Shown: piece by piece, positions 7,701 to 14,279 of the stretch
Layout of the letters: the number at the start of each line of letters is the position of its first letter
Position numbering within the stretch: position 1 is the stretch's first letter
Source: Nitrososphaerota archaeon
GTDB taxonomy: Archaea > Thermoproteota > Nitrososphaeria > Nitrososphaerales > Nitrosopumilaceae
Reading direction: 5' to 3'
Length of the DNA: 26,679 nt
Assembly: GCA_028867235.1 (NCBI GenBank)
Contig: JAGWGS010000002.1
Coordinates: 1 to 26,679, forward strand
Translations under genes and position numbers: made by a program
Notes under the pieces: model-generated
Seen by the model: only the letters and a program-made list of their open reading frames with translations
The model's database searches: none
What the model was told of the DNA's origin: nothing

Positions 7701-10541
7701 TTGTATAATTCATCAACCCAGTCAAATCCACCTCCTCGTGACGCCGGAAAATATGTAAGAATTGGAATTGTTGCCCTAATTGCAATAGTAGTCTTTGTAC
7801 TGACAAGCAATCAGGCAGTAGTCTTGTACATGAACTATCAGGAATTTGGAACCCTGTTTACCAAACCACTGTATTTTTCATTGTTATCTGCAATTATACT
7901 TTCATCTATTGCACTCATACGTGTAAATCTCAAGAACAGGTCTTCAATGTCCTGGTATGGCATAAATGTAATACTGACATTTTTCAAGAGGGGAAGTAGC
8001 TATTCTGTAACAGATAGCATACCAAGTTTCCGGGACTATAAACTGAGCATTCCAAACTTTGTAATCTGGCAAATCACAAAAGTCGTGCTTTTTGGGGCAT
8101 TTTTTACAAATCTAATGTTTGGCTTTGCAGCCTCCTATCTTCTAGATGGTCATGATATTGGCCTTGATAATGTACTAAAGATATTCTCACTTCCATTTGT
8201 GACGCCACCAACAGATCCTGCATATGCTACAACCCATGTCATACCAATGATTCCATCACTTACAATTCTCGTTCCACCAATACTTGCAGTAATTGGACTC
8301 CGACTGATACTCTATGTTGGGCTGCACAACATCATCGGACTTGTAACAAGATATGTACAAGATGCTGCAAAGAACAAGCCCAAACTCCTAGATTATGTAG
8401 CAACAATTGAGGCAATAATTGGAATTGGAATAATCTGGGCTGGAATAAACATGTTCTTTACAGACCAGATTGACTATAACACAAAATATGCTATAGGTGG
8501 AACTCTTGCTGCAGGCTTTGCGCTTGTGGGATTTTACTTTGTTGACAAGTTCAAGTCTAGAGTAATCATTCTTCCATCAAGACGAGATATCTACATCCGA
8601 GTGATAACTCTTGTAGTAATTGCCATAGTTGCTGGTTCCATAATGATGGTAAACAACAGTATTGCAGATGCAAGAAAGATTGAGCTTCTTGGACCATATA
8701 AAGCAGAACAGATAGGTGTAAACAGATACCTAGGACAGCTAGACCAGATAACTGTAGTACCAAATGAAGTAAAGCTAAACTCAGTCTCGGTAAATGATAT
8801 CCCAAGCTATGTATCTCAAAATAATGATCTCTTAAACAAAGTGCGTGTATGGGACTGGGATGCGGCATTTGCCAAGCTTAAACCCGAGATTGGCCTTATA
8901 CCGTATGTTGATTTTGAGAATAATGACATTTTGCGATTTAATGATACTTTATACTGGACAGCATCTATGAAGCCAATTCTTCCCTCATCGGTATCTCTAG
9001 AGAACCAGTGGTATAACCAGCACCTTGTATATACTCATGTTGATAATGGATTTCTTACACTTGATGCACACGATGGAACCATAGTAGACAGCAACAAGTT
9101 CTTCCAGCAACGTATGATATACTATGGAGAGGGCGGGCTATTCTCAGAGACATGGGCTGCATATCCACAGAACAGACAAGTATCTGCAGAACTTAACAAT
9201 GCCACATATCATGGAAGCGGAGGAATTGATGTCAAACCTCCAATTAGTCAGCTCTTTGAGCCAAACTTTTTCTTGTCATATCCCACAGAGCCAATACATA
9301 TCATAAGATACAGGGATGTCCATGACAGAATGCAGCTTTTGTATCCATATTTCCAGTATGACTTGTTTGGAAAACAAATTGATATTCTTCCAGTAAGTGA
9401 TGGCAAAAAGACATATTGGCTAGTGCCATTGATTGTGGGCTTTGATACTAAGAATATACCGTGGTCAATATCAAATCCATACTTGAGGCTAGTGGGGTAT
9501 GCTCTAGTTGATGTTTATGATGGAAATGTACAACTAATCAAGACTGGTGATGACTTTTTCACAAACATGTTTGCAAGCCAGTATGCAGATCAGTTCATTG
9601 ACATGCCCAAGTGGCTTGACAAGCAACTCCGATATCCAGAGGCACTATTCAACTGGAAGGTTGACATGTTCAACATTTATCATGTTACTGATACTTCTAC
9701 ATTTATCCAGGCAAAGGACTTTTACGAGGTACCAGATGGCCTTGGAACATATTATGTGGAAGCAAAACCTCCTGGATTTGACAAGCCAACATATGTAGGA
9801 TTGTTATCATTAGAGTTGCGTGGCTCTCAAGGAAGGAACTTGGCAGGGTACATGATAGTACAAAATGATATGCCAAACCTTGGCAAGATGCAATTCTACC
9901 AAGTACCGCTTGATTCAAAAACGAAACTTCTTGGACCCTCTGCAGTACGTGAGGCACTTGCAAGAGATTCTGATTTTGCACAGCTTCAGACTCTTTTGAG
10001 AACCCCACGAGTTGGTGACAATATACTATACAGAATTGGAGACCAAGATGTTTACTTTATCCCTGTATATACCGCAGGCTCAGGAGGGGTTGTGACACAA
10101 CTTGGAACAATTGCTGCAGTGGGTGCTGCATTTGATGGTGAATATTTTGTAGGAATGGGCAGTACACCGCAGCAGGCATTTGCAACATACTTGGCAAAAG
10201 TAAGTGGAGTGGCACCAGCAAATGTAACAGTTGCACTGCAACTTGACGAGTCTGCTAGAATGTCTACTATAAAATCAATACTGTCTGATCAAAAGATTAC
10301 CATCCTTACTCCAAAGACAATCCAATTTCCACTCACATTTGAGGAAGGACAGGTATCATTTACACAACAATCTGATCTTGACAATGCAAAGAGTCTGATA
10401 TCTGAATTTGTGAAAAACTTTGTTCATCCAAGCGGGAATAGGGTTCTCTTCTGGCAAGAAAATGGAACAGTAAAACTTGGTGCTGTATCAGTACAAGATA
10501 ATGTACCTGAGCTACATTATATCACTATAGGTGTACGATAG
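7701..10541 (+). CDS. UPF0182 family multi-pass membrane protein
   Basis: Function is unknown. The 946-residue protein has about seven hydrophobic segments in the first 320 residues (near 20-36, 54-72, 107-130, 185-207, 230-250, 258-277 and 300-316). A large, probably extracellular domain of about 620 residues follows. UPF0182-type blocks are clear: VRVWDWDAAFAKLKP, YWTASM, HVDNGFLTLDAHDG, YYGEGGLFSETWAAYP, LLYPYFQYD, and GDDFFTNMFASQYADQF followed by DKQLRYPEALFNWKVDM and YHVTD. The family is best known from actinobacteria and cyanobacteria. The start is TTG with a Shine-Dalgarno-like site. The 3' end overlaps the next gene by 11 bp, suggesting coupling to the amidotransferase. Family assignment is confident from several motifs. 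Confidence 0.85.
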   Translation: MYNSSTQSNPPPRDAGKYVRIGIVALIAIVVFVLTSNQAVVLYMNYQEFGTLFTKPLYFSLLSAIILSSIALIRVNLKNRSSMSWYGINVILTFFKRGSSYSVTDSIPSFRDYKLSIPNFVIWQITKVVLFGAFFTNLMFGFAASYLLDGHDIGLDNVLKIFSLPFVTPPTDPAYATTHVIPMIPSLTILVPPILAVIGLRLILYVGLHNIIGLVTRYVQDAAKNKPKLLDYVATIEAIIGIGIIWAGINMFFTDQIDYNTKYAIGGTLAAGFALVGFYFVDKFKSRVIILPSRRDIYIRVITLVVIAIVAGSIMMVNNSIADARKIELLGPYKAEQIGVNRYLGQLDQITVVPNEVKLNSVSVNDIPSYVSQNNDLLNKVRVWDWDAAFAKLKPEIGLIPYVDFENNDILRFNDTLYWTASMKPILPSSVSLENQWYNQHLVYTHVDNGFLTLDAHDGTIVDSNKFFQQRMIYYGEGGLFSETWAAYPQNRQVSAELNNATYHGSGGIDVKPPISQLFEPNFFLSYPTEPIHIIRYRDVHDRMQLLYPYFQYDLFGKQIDILPVSDGKKTYWLVPLIVGFDTKNIPWSISNPYLRLVGYALVDVYDGNVQLIKTGDDFFTNMFASQYADQFIDMPKWLDKQLRYPEALFNWKVDMFNIYHVTDTSTFIQAKDFYEVPDGLGTYYVEAKPPGFDKPTYVGLLSLELRGSQGRNLAGYMIVQNDMPNLGKMQFYQVPLDSKTKLLGPSAVREALARDSDFAQLQTLLRTPRVGDNILYRIGDQDVYFIPVYTAGSGGVVTQLGTIAAVGAAFDGEYFVGMGSTPQQAFATYLAKVSGVAPANVTVALQLDESARMSTIKSILSDQKITILTPKTIQFPLTFEEGQVSFTQQSDLDNAKSLISEFVKNFVHPSGNRVLFWQENGTVKLGAVSVQDNVPELHYITIGVR

Positions 10542-11085
10542 ATTGCTTCTAGTTGTAGACAATGGCTCTGTCTACACACCATCACTTGTAAATTCTATAC
10601 AGAAACTTGATGTTCCGTTTGAATCACATGTGCACTCTGAGATATCATCTGTAGACCTTGAGAAATATTCTTCTGTAATACTATCTGGTAGGAGAAAAAA
10701 TGACGCCGTCATGAATGCAATAAACTCAGGCTTGATAAAACACGCTCTTGAAAAAGACAAGCCTCTTCTTGGTATATGTTACGGTGCAGAGATACTTGCA
10801 TTAACACTTGGGGGAACAATACAAAAGATGGCCTCATCACGTCATGGACTATACAATGTTACTGTGACAAAAGAAAATTCTCTCTGTGATGGAAATATAC
10901 GTGCATTTGAGAGCCACTCGTACATGATATCAAAACTTGGAAGTGATTTTGTGCCATTTGGATATTCTAATGAGTGCAAATTTGAGATATTCCAATATGG
11001 GACAAAAAAGATCTTTGGAACTCAGTTTCATCCAGAGATGAGTCCTGATGGAAAGTTATTGCTAAGAAAATTTTCTCTGGTTTAG
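10531..11085 (+). CDS. Class I glutamine amidotransferase (GMP-synthase subunit A-like)
   Basis: The class I glutaminase triad is present in 184 residues: the nucleophile Cys83 in LLGICYGAE, and His167/Glu169 in GTQFHPEMS. The oxyanion segment is ILSGRRKN (50-57). Overall layout resembles the separate GMP synthase glutaminase subunit of archaea (GuaAa), with a GLYNVTV strand and ESHSYMISKLG where GMP synthases usually have a SHGD-like motif. No synthetase partner is adjacent, so the ammonia acceptor is unknown. The start is taken as GTG 10531, which overlaps the UPF0182 end; an in-frame TTG at 10543 is an alternative that loses four residues. A GATase is certain, GMP synthase identity much less so. 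Confidence 0.75.
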   Translation: MYDRLLLVVDNGSVYTPSLVNSIQKLDVPFESHVHSEISSVDLEKYSSVILSGRRKNDAVMNAINSGLIKHALEKDKPLLGICYGAEILALTLGGTIQKMASSRHGLYNVTVTKENSLCDGNIRAFESHSYMISKLGSDFVPFGYSNECKFEIFQYGTKKIFGTQFHPEMSPDGKLLLRKFSLV

Positions 11086-11095
11086 TTTTAATATT
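11086..11095 (+). promoter_or_regulatory. TATA-like element for the C39/TPR gene
   Basis: TTTTAATATT begins directly after the amidotransferase stop and is centred about 27 nt before the ATG at 11117. It suggests a separate leaderless transcript rather than read-through alone. Confidence 0.4.
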
Positions 11096-11116
11096 GTATA
11101 ATTATCTTGTCATCTG

Positions 11117-12061
11117 ATGGATCCAACACATACTCTTGATATTCCTCTGGTTCGGGAAGAAAACATTTGTCTTCCACTTGTTGTAAGTGCAGTCTCAAAA
11201 TATTGGGGAGTTGACCTATCAATAAAAGAGGCAGCAGAGATTGCAAAAAAATACCCAAACATCAAAGGCAGCATACTAATTGAAGGCGTAGAACTTGCAG
11301 AAAAACATGGGCTGTCATGTATAATATCAAACTCTAGCATCAAGGAACTCAAGAAAATGATAGATATTGGAGTTCCACCAATTGTCATACTTCCTGGAGT
11401 AAAAGACGTAGTGCAACATGCATCCCTTATAGTTGGATATGATGACACTGAAAAAACAATATTTCACTATATACCAGAGCCTGAAAAGATTGGTGCTATA
11501 CCTGAAAAAATATTTGATGAGCAATGGCAACAAGATGATAGATTGATTATACTTGTTGTACCACAAGATCTTATCTCTGACATTGGTTCATTTGACAAAG
11601 ATATGATACAATCTAATCGCCTGTGCTTTGATGGGGAAAAACAAAGGCTACAGGGTGATAGTGTGAAAGCAATTTCTACACTAAGAAAAGCAATTGATAC
11701 TCACAAATCTAACTCTACTGCCATGTGTCTTTTAGCCGGAATTCTAAATGATCAAAATTCACAAGAGGCAGTAGCGTATTATACAAAAACAATACAACTA
11801 AACCCAAAATATTATCTTGCATACAGGGGCCTTGGAAATTATTATCTAAAGGCAAAAGACTATGCAAATGCAGAGAAATACTATTCCTTGGCACTTGAGA
11901 TAGACTCTGATAGGTTTGCCCCATTATACAAGAACAGGGGACTTGTAAGATATGAGCAGAAAAAACTTAAGGAGGCAAAGCAAGATTTTGTAAAATATCT
12001 AGAACATATGCCTGATGCACATGACAGATCTGGAATAGAGCAGGCAATATCCGAACTGTGA
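11117..12061 (+). CDS. C39-like papain-fold domain fused to TPR repeats
   Basis: The 314-residue protein has two parts. Residues 1-150 resemble the peptidase C39-like fold: Cys18 in EENICLPLVVSAVSKYWG sits where the catalytic Cys would be, followed by the SIKEAAEIAKKYPNIKGS segment and by His101 in QHASLIVGYDD. Residues from about 165 to the end form helical TPR-type repeats (YYTKTIQLNPKYYLAYRGLG, then YYSLALEIDSDRFAPLYKNR). This layout is like the bacterial C39 family with C-terminal TPRs. The usual CGP after the nucleophile is CLP here, and no signal peptide or membrane segment is visible, so a cytoplasmic peptidase, amidase or binding protein are all possible. The substrate is unknown. Confidence 0.65.
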   Translation: MDPTHTLDIPLVREENICLPLVVSAVSKYWGVDLSIKEAAEIAKKYPNIKGSILIEGVELAEKHGLSCIISNSSIKELKKMIDIGVPPIVILPGVKDVVQHASLIVGYDDTEKTIFHYIPEPEKIGAIPEKIFDEQWQQDDRLIILVVPQDLISDIGSFDKDMIQSNRLCFDGEKQRLQGDSVKAISTLRKAIDTHKSNSTAMCLLAGILNDQNSQEAVAYYTKTIQLNPKYYLAYRGLGNYYLKAKDYANAEKYYSLALEIDSDRFAPLYKNRGLVRYEQKKLKEAKQDFVKYLEHMPDAHDRSGIEQAISEL

Positions 12062-12158
12062 TACCACAAAAAAGATTTGAAAGTATCCGTTTTATATCAT
12101 AAATTTGAGGGTTGATGAGCGATTAAATTGAAACTATTGATACTACTGGCATCATGCG

Positions 12159-12174
12159 TAGTTATGCGCAACTA
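12159..12174. promoter_or_regulatory. Imperfect 16-bp dyad, candidate toxin-antitoxin operator
   Basis: TAGTT ATGCGC AACTA forms an inverted repeat lying just upstream of a TATA-like AAATATAA (12180-12187), which is itself about 24 nt before the antitoxin ATG. A dyad next to the promoter is where an autoregulating antitoxin would bind. This is inferred from position and symmetry only. Confidence 0.3.
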
Positions 12175-12207
12175 TGTTGAAATATAACAAATGGTATCTA
12201 AGATATC

Positions 12208-12354
12208 ATGCAACGAGCCACAAAGAAACCCAAACAAGCAGACGATCTCACGCCTGAAGAGATAGCAGACATTAAAGAATATGAATCCGATAAAGCCAAA
12301 GGCAAGGTAAAACACAGCACTTTAGAAGAACTGCTCAAAGAGTTACATAGTTAA
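12208..12354 (+). CDS. RelB-like antitoxin, 48 residues
   Basis: ATG 12208 opens a 48-residue frame ending at TAA 12352-12354. The N-terminus is basic (MQRATKKPKQADD). A charged helix follows (LTPEEIADIKEYESDKAKGK), then VKHSTLEELLKELHS, which resembles the C-terminal toxin-wrapping part of archaeal RelB-type antitoxins. It ends 1 bp before the RelE-like toxin start, the standard antitoxin-first arrangement. A TATA-like element about 24 nt upstream and a dyad in front of it suggest an autoregulated, leaderless transcript. Assignment rests on the tail motif, the size and the neighbour. Confidence 0.72.
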   Translation: MQRATKKPKQADDLTPEEIADIKEYESDKAKGKVKHSTLEELLKELHS

Positions 12355-12355
12355 A

Positions 12356-12619
12356 TTGTGGATACTTGCACCAAATAAGAAATTTATCAAACAATACAAG
12401 TCATTGAGTTTTGATTTACAAAAAAGGGTAGACTCGGCACTTGTCGAATTAGTCAATTCTGAAAACCCTATAAAATTGGGCGACTACAAACCAAGTCTAA
12501 AAGTATATGCCTACAATCTTGATAAGAGTAATAGAATTATCTACTCAGTTGATTTTTCCAATAATATAATAGAACTGCGTAGAGTTGGCAGTCATAAACA
12601 AGTCTATGGTAAAGACTAA
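12356..12619 (+). CDS. RelE/ParE-superfamily toxin
   Basis: The 87-residue protein has the RelE-like pattern: an N-terminal strand and helix (WILAPNKKFIKQYKSLSFDL), a helix RVDSALVELVNSENP, then the beta-sheet core with LKVYAYNL, NRIIYSVDFSN and IIELRRVGSHKQVYG, the last being a typical C-terminal RelE block. RelE members are ribosome-dependent mRNA endonucleases; ParE members target gyrase. The sequence looks closer to RelE because of the RVGSHKQVY end, but this is not decisive. The start is TTG at 12356, 1 bp after the antitoxin stop. It sits in a gene-poor pocket between conserved genes, which fits horizontal acquisition. Confidence 0.8.
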   Translation: MWILAPNKKFIKQYKSLSFDLQKRVDSALVELVNSENPIKLGDYKPSLKVYAYNLDKSNRIIYSVDFSNNIIELRRVGSHKQVYGKD

Positions 12620-12624
12620 ACAAA

Positions 12625-12840
12625 GTCTTAGGCTCACTCTTTAGGATACAAAAAGCAGATGTTAAAGCTTCTTTCTCTACAAATTCAAAGATCTAAATAA
12701 TTTGTATGACTATTGAGGCTTTCTTCAAGTCCTGACACTCTATGGCTAGTCTCTTCCATTCTTTAATAAAGTCTGGTCACTACGCTGAGCGTTATTAAAT
12801 TCATCTATTGGCAAAGTCGTTTTTACTTTGACATGATCTG
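12625..12840 (-). pseudogene. Possible decayed small gene
   Basis: The roughly 300 bases between the toxin and the HIT gene carry no intact gene. On the minus strand two frames each give protein-like text. One, upstream of 12738, reads VKTTLPIDEFNNAQRSDQTL. The other, from 12776, reads IKEWKRLAIECQDLKKAS, reaches a TAG at 12693-12695 and then stays open as IFEFVEKEALTSAFCILKSE. Joined, they would make one short helical protein with a frameshift and a stop. This could be chance in AT-rich DNA. No family recognised. Confidence 0.22.
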
Positions 12841-12893
12841 CTGTTTTTGTTGTTTTGCTTTTTGAAGATATCAAGTTTTATCTACAAAAGAAA

Positions 12894-12899
12894 TTTAAC
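12894..12899 (+). promoter_or_regulatory. TATA-like element for the HIT gene
   Basis: TTTAAC is centred about 29 nt before the ATG at 12925 and supports that start over upstream in-frame codons. Confidence 0.4.
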
Positions 12900-12924
12900 A
12901 CTAGAGATATTTTTTACAATACAA

Positions 12925-13338
12925 ATGGATTGCATCTTCTGCAAGATAGTAAATGGAACAATTCCGGCAAAGAAACTCTATGAGACTGGAAAGTCACTTG
13001 CATTTCTTGATGCCTTTCCGCTTGCTCGAGGCCATACCCTTGTCATACCAAAAAATCACTATTCCAAGATACAAGAGATGAGCAAAACCGACAATCTAGA
13101 CCTATTTGATACAGTCCAAGTAATGACAGCAAAACTAGAATCTGTATCTTCTTCTTGTCTTATTGCAATACACAACGGAAAAGAGAGTGGCCAAGAGGTT
13201 CCACACGTGCATGTGCACTTGATTCCAAGGGAAACATCAGATGGTGCAGGTCCTGTACACAGCATGTTTTCAAAAAGGCCTTCTCTTAGCAGTGACGAAC
13301 TTAATGATATATGCAATACTCTAACCGGAACAAAATAA
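12925..13338 (+). CDS. HIT family (histidine triad) hydrolase
   Basis: HIT proteins are nucleotidyl hydrolases acting on AMP-linked substrates such as aminoacyl adenylates and dinucleoside polyphosphates. The 137-residue protein has the triad EVPHVHVHLIPR with His94, His96 and His98, the N-terminal MDCIFCKIVNG with a Cys3/Cys6 pair as in zinc-binding HIT proteins, and the FLDAFPLARGHTLVIPKNH block. The frame is open further upstream, but ATG 12925 gives the canonical N-terminus and has a TATA-like element at the right distance, so I reject an upstream start. It converges on the tRNA-Gly gene, with 3 bp between the ends. Confidence 0.93.
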   Translation: MDCIFCKIVNGTIPAKKLYETGKSLAFLDAFPLARGHTLVIPKNHYSKIQEMSKTDNLDLFDTVQVMTAKLESVSSSCLIAIHNGKESGQEVPHVHVHLIPRETSDGAGPVHSMFSKRPSLSSDELNDICNTLTGTK

Positions 13339-13340
13339 AA
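13332..13340 (-). terminator. T-tract downstream of tRNA-Gly
   Basis: Read on the minus strand this is TTTTATTTT directly after the tRNA 3' end. Such T-runs terminate archaeal RNA polymerase. It overlaps the end of the HIT coding region. Confidence 0.4.
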
Positions 13341-13341
13341 G

Positions 13342-13415
13342 TGCGGAGTGCGGGAATTGAACCCGCGACCTTCAGCTTGGGAAGCTGACGTCCTGCCAGG
13401 CTGGACTAACTCCGC
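13342..13415 (-). tRNA. tRNA-Gly (anticodon CCC)
   Basis: The minus strand folds as a complete cloverleaf of 74 nt: acceptor GCGGAGU with ACUCCGC (all seven pairs), D arm GUCC/GGAC with a nine-base loop, anticodon arm UCAGC/GCUGA around loop UUCCCAA (anticodon CCC), five-base variable region, and T arm GCGGG/CCCGC with UUCAAUU. The discriminator is A and CCA is not encoded. No intron. A TATATA element lies about 28 nt upstream and a T-tract follows. Confidence 0.96.
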
Positions 13416-13439
13416 CCGAACAAAATTTGGTATCTAACA

Positions 13440-13446
13440 TTATATA
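13440..13446. promoter_or_regulatory. Shared TATA element, tRNA-Gly (-) and zinc protein (+)
   Basis: TTATATA is centred about 28 nt from the tRNA-Gly 5' end at 13415 and about 25 nt from the ATG at 13468 on the other strand. No second TATA-like element is seen in the 52 bp between the two genes. Confidence 0.5.
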
Positions 13447-13467
13447 GTTTAGTTGACAAACAAATTC

Positions 13468-13641
13468 ATGGATGCTAAATGTCCACAATGTGAAAAGGTT
13501 GCAGTTCTTGATGATGAGGCAACACATGTCAAGTGCATGCACTGTGGATTTGAGGCAAAATATGATGACTATCTTGATTTGATGAGGGAAAAAGTGGGCG
13601 AGATGTCCGAGAATTTTCAGTTTGACAGACCTGGCTTTTAG
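13468..13641 (+). CDS. Small zinc-ribbon protein, 57 residues
   Basis: The protein begins MDAKCPQCEKVAVLDDEA and has two CxxC knuckles (CPQC at 5-8 and CMHC about 21 residues later), a minimal zinc ribbon, followed by an acidic helical tail (YDDYLDLMREKVGEMSEN). Function is unknown; small ribbons like this in archaea usually bind nucleic acid or are parts of larger complexes. ATG 13468 is chosen over an in-frame TTG at 13453 because TATATA lies about 25 nt before it. It converges tail to tail, with a 1-bp gap, on another tiny Cys-rich gene. Confidence 0.8.
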   Translation: MDAKCPQCEKVAVLDDEATHVKCMHCGFEAKYDDYLDLMREKVGEMSENFQFDRPGF

Positions 13642-13642
13642 A

Positions 13643-13765
13643 TTACCAATATGAGCCCTTGTCTGAGCAGTCCAAGTGAGCCCCACAATTTGTGCATATC
13701 ATATGGCATGCCTGCATTGCAATCATTATCTTGTCACAGCGAGGACACTTGATCTGCTCTGTCAT
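13643..13765 (-). CDS. Tiny Cys/His-rich zinc protein, 40 residues
   Basis: The minus-strand frame from ATG 13765 to TAA 13643 encodes 40 residues: MTEQIKCPRCDKIM, then a middle with ACHMIC, a CTNCGAHLDC segment and a SDKGSYW tail. Six cysteines and two histidines in 40 residues, including CPRC and CTNC pairs, are strong evidence for a zinc fold and against a random frame. A TATA-like TTTTAAAAAT is centred about 25 nt before the ATG, with a perfect palindrome between them. The function is not recognised. Confidence 0.78.
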   Translation of the reverse strand: MTEQIKCPRCDKIMIAMQACHMICTNCGAHLDCSDKGSYW

Positions 13766-13771
13766 GTATTG

Positions 13772-13783
13772 CAAAACGTTTTG
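13772..13783. promoter_or_regulatory. Perfect 12-bp palindrome CAAAACGTTTTG
   Basis: The palindrome lies between the TATA-like element and the ATG of the 40-residue zinc protein, where a repressor would block transcription. The palindrome itself is certain; the regulatory role is a guess. Confidence 0.3.
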
Positions 13784-13784
13784 T

Positions 13785-13794
13785 ATTTTTAAAA
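13785..13794 (-). promoter_or_regulatory. TATA-like element for the 40-residue zinc protein
   Basis: On the minus strand this reads TTTTAAAAAT, centred about 25 nt before ATG 13765. Confidence 0.45.
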
Positions 13795-13829
13795 GATTTA
13801 GTGTGACGTATCATGTCAAGCCCCAAACG

Positions 13830-13839
13830 TTAATTAATA
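13830..13839 (+). promoter_or_regulatory. TATA-like element for S6e
   Basis: TTAATTAATA is centred about 27 nt before the TTG start at 13862, matching a leaderless mRNA. Confidence 0.45.
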
Positions 13840-13861
13840 GTTCAAAGATTTTTTTTACTAC

Positions 13862-14248
13862 TTGGCCACATTCAAGCTAAACATATCCGATAAGAAGGGA
13901 AAAACCATTACCAAAGAGGTAAAGGACAAGGAAGCAGGACCATTCTTGGGTCTAACAATAGGTACTGAGGTTGATGCTGCTCTAATTGGAGAAGCAGGAA
14001 AGCTCAAGATAACTGGTGGTAGCGACAAGTCTGGAGTGCCATTACGAGAAGATATTCACGGCGGTGCTAGAAAATATATCATGTTATCAAAAGGAGTGGG
14101 ACTGCGAGAAGCTGAAAAGGGCCAGAGAATTCGAAAACTTGTACGAGGAAATACTGTATCAGAAGAAGTCTATCAGCTAAACTGTTTCTATGACGGAGAA
14201 TTAAAAATAGAAGAAAAACCAGCTGAGACAGAAGAGAAAAAGGCATAG
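13862..14248 (+). CDS. rps6e: Small-subunit ribosomal protein S6e
   Basis: This is a 30S ribosomal subunit protein shared by archaea and eukaryotes. The 128-residue protein starts MATFKLNISDKKGKT and carries the S6e blocks GPFLGLTIGTEV, LKITGGSDKSGVPLREDIHGGARK and the basic QRIRKLVRGNTVSEEVYQLN. The C-terminus is a short charged tail (EEKPAETEEKKA). The start is TTG, supported by the exact S6e N-terminus and a TATA-like element about 27 nt upstream. It is followed by aIF2-gamma, a common archaeal neighbour. Confidence 0.95.
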   Translation: MATFKLNISDKKGKTITKEVKDKEAGPFLGLTIGTEVDAALIGEAGKLKITGGSDKSGVPLREDIHGGARKYIMLSKGVGLREAEKGQRIRKLVRGNTVSEEVYQLNCFYDGELKIEEKPAETEEKKA

Positions 14249-14249
14249 G

Positions 14250-14260
14250 TTAACATATTA
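14250..14260 (+). promoter_or_regulatory. TATA-like element for aIF2-gamma
   Basis: TTAACATATTA is centred about 25 nt before GTG 14280 but only about 19 nt before TTG 14274. It favours the GTG as the true start. Confidence 0.4.
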
Positions 14261-14279
14261 CGCATTTTCTAGTTTGTGC

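Noticed and set aside
12110..12150. C/D-box small RNA starting at TTGATGA
   Set aside because: A C-box-like sequence is present, but I find no D box (CTGA) at the right distance, so it is not supported.
12847..12924. Upstream extension of the HIT gene to 12847
   Set aside because: It would add 26 hydrophobic residues not found in the family and would run through the TATA-like element. ATG 12925 gives the normal MDCIFCKI start.
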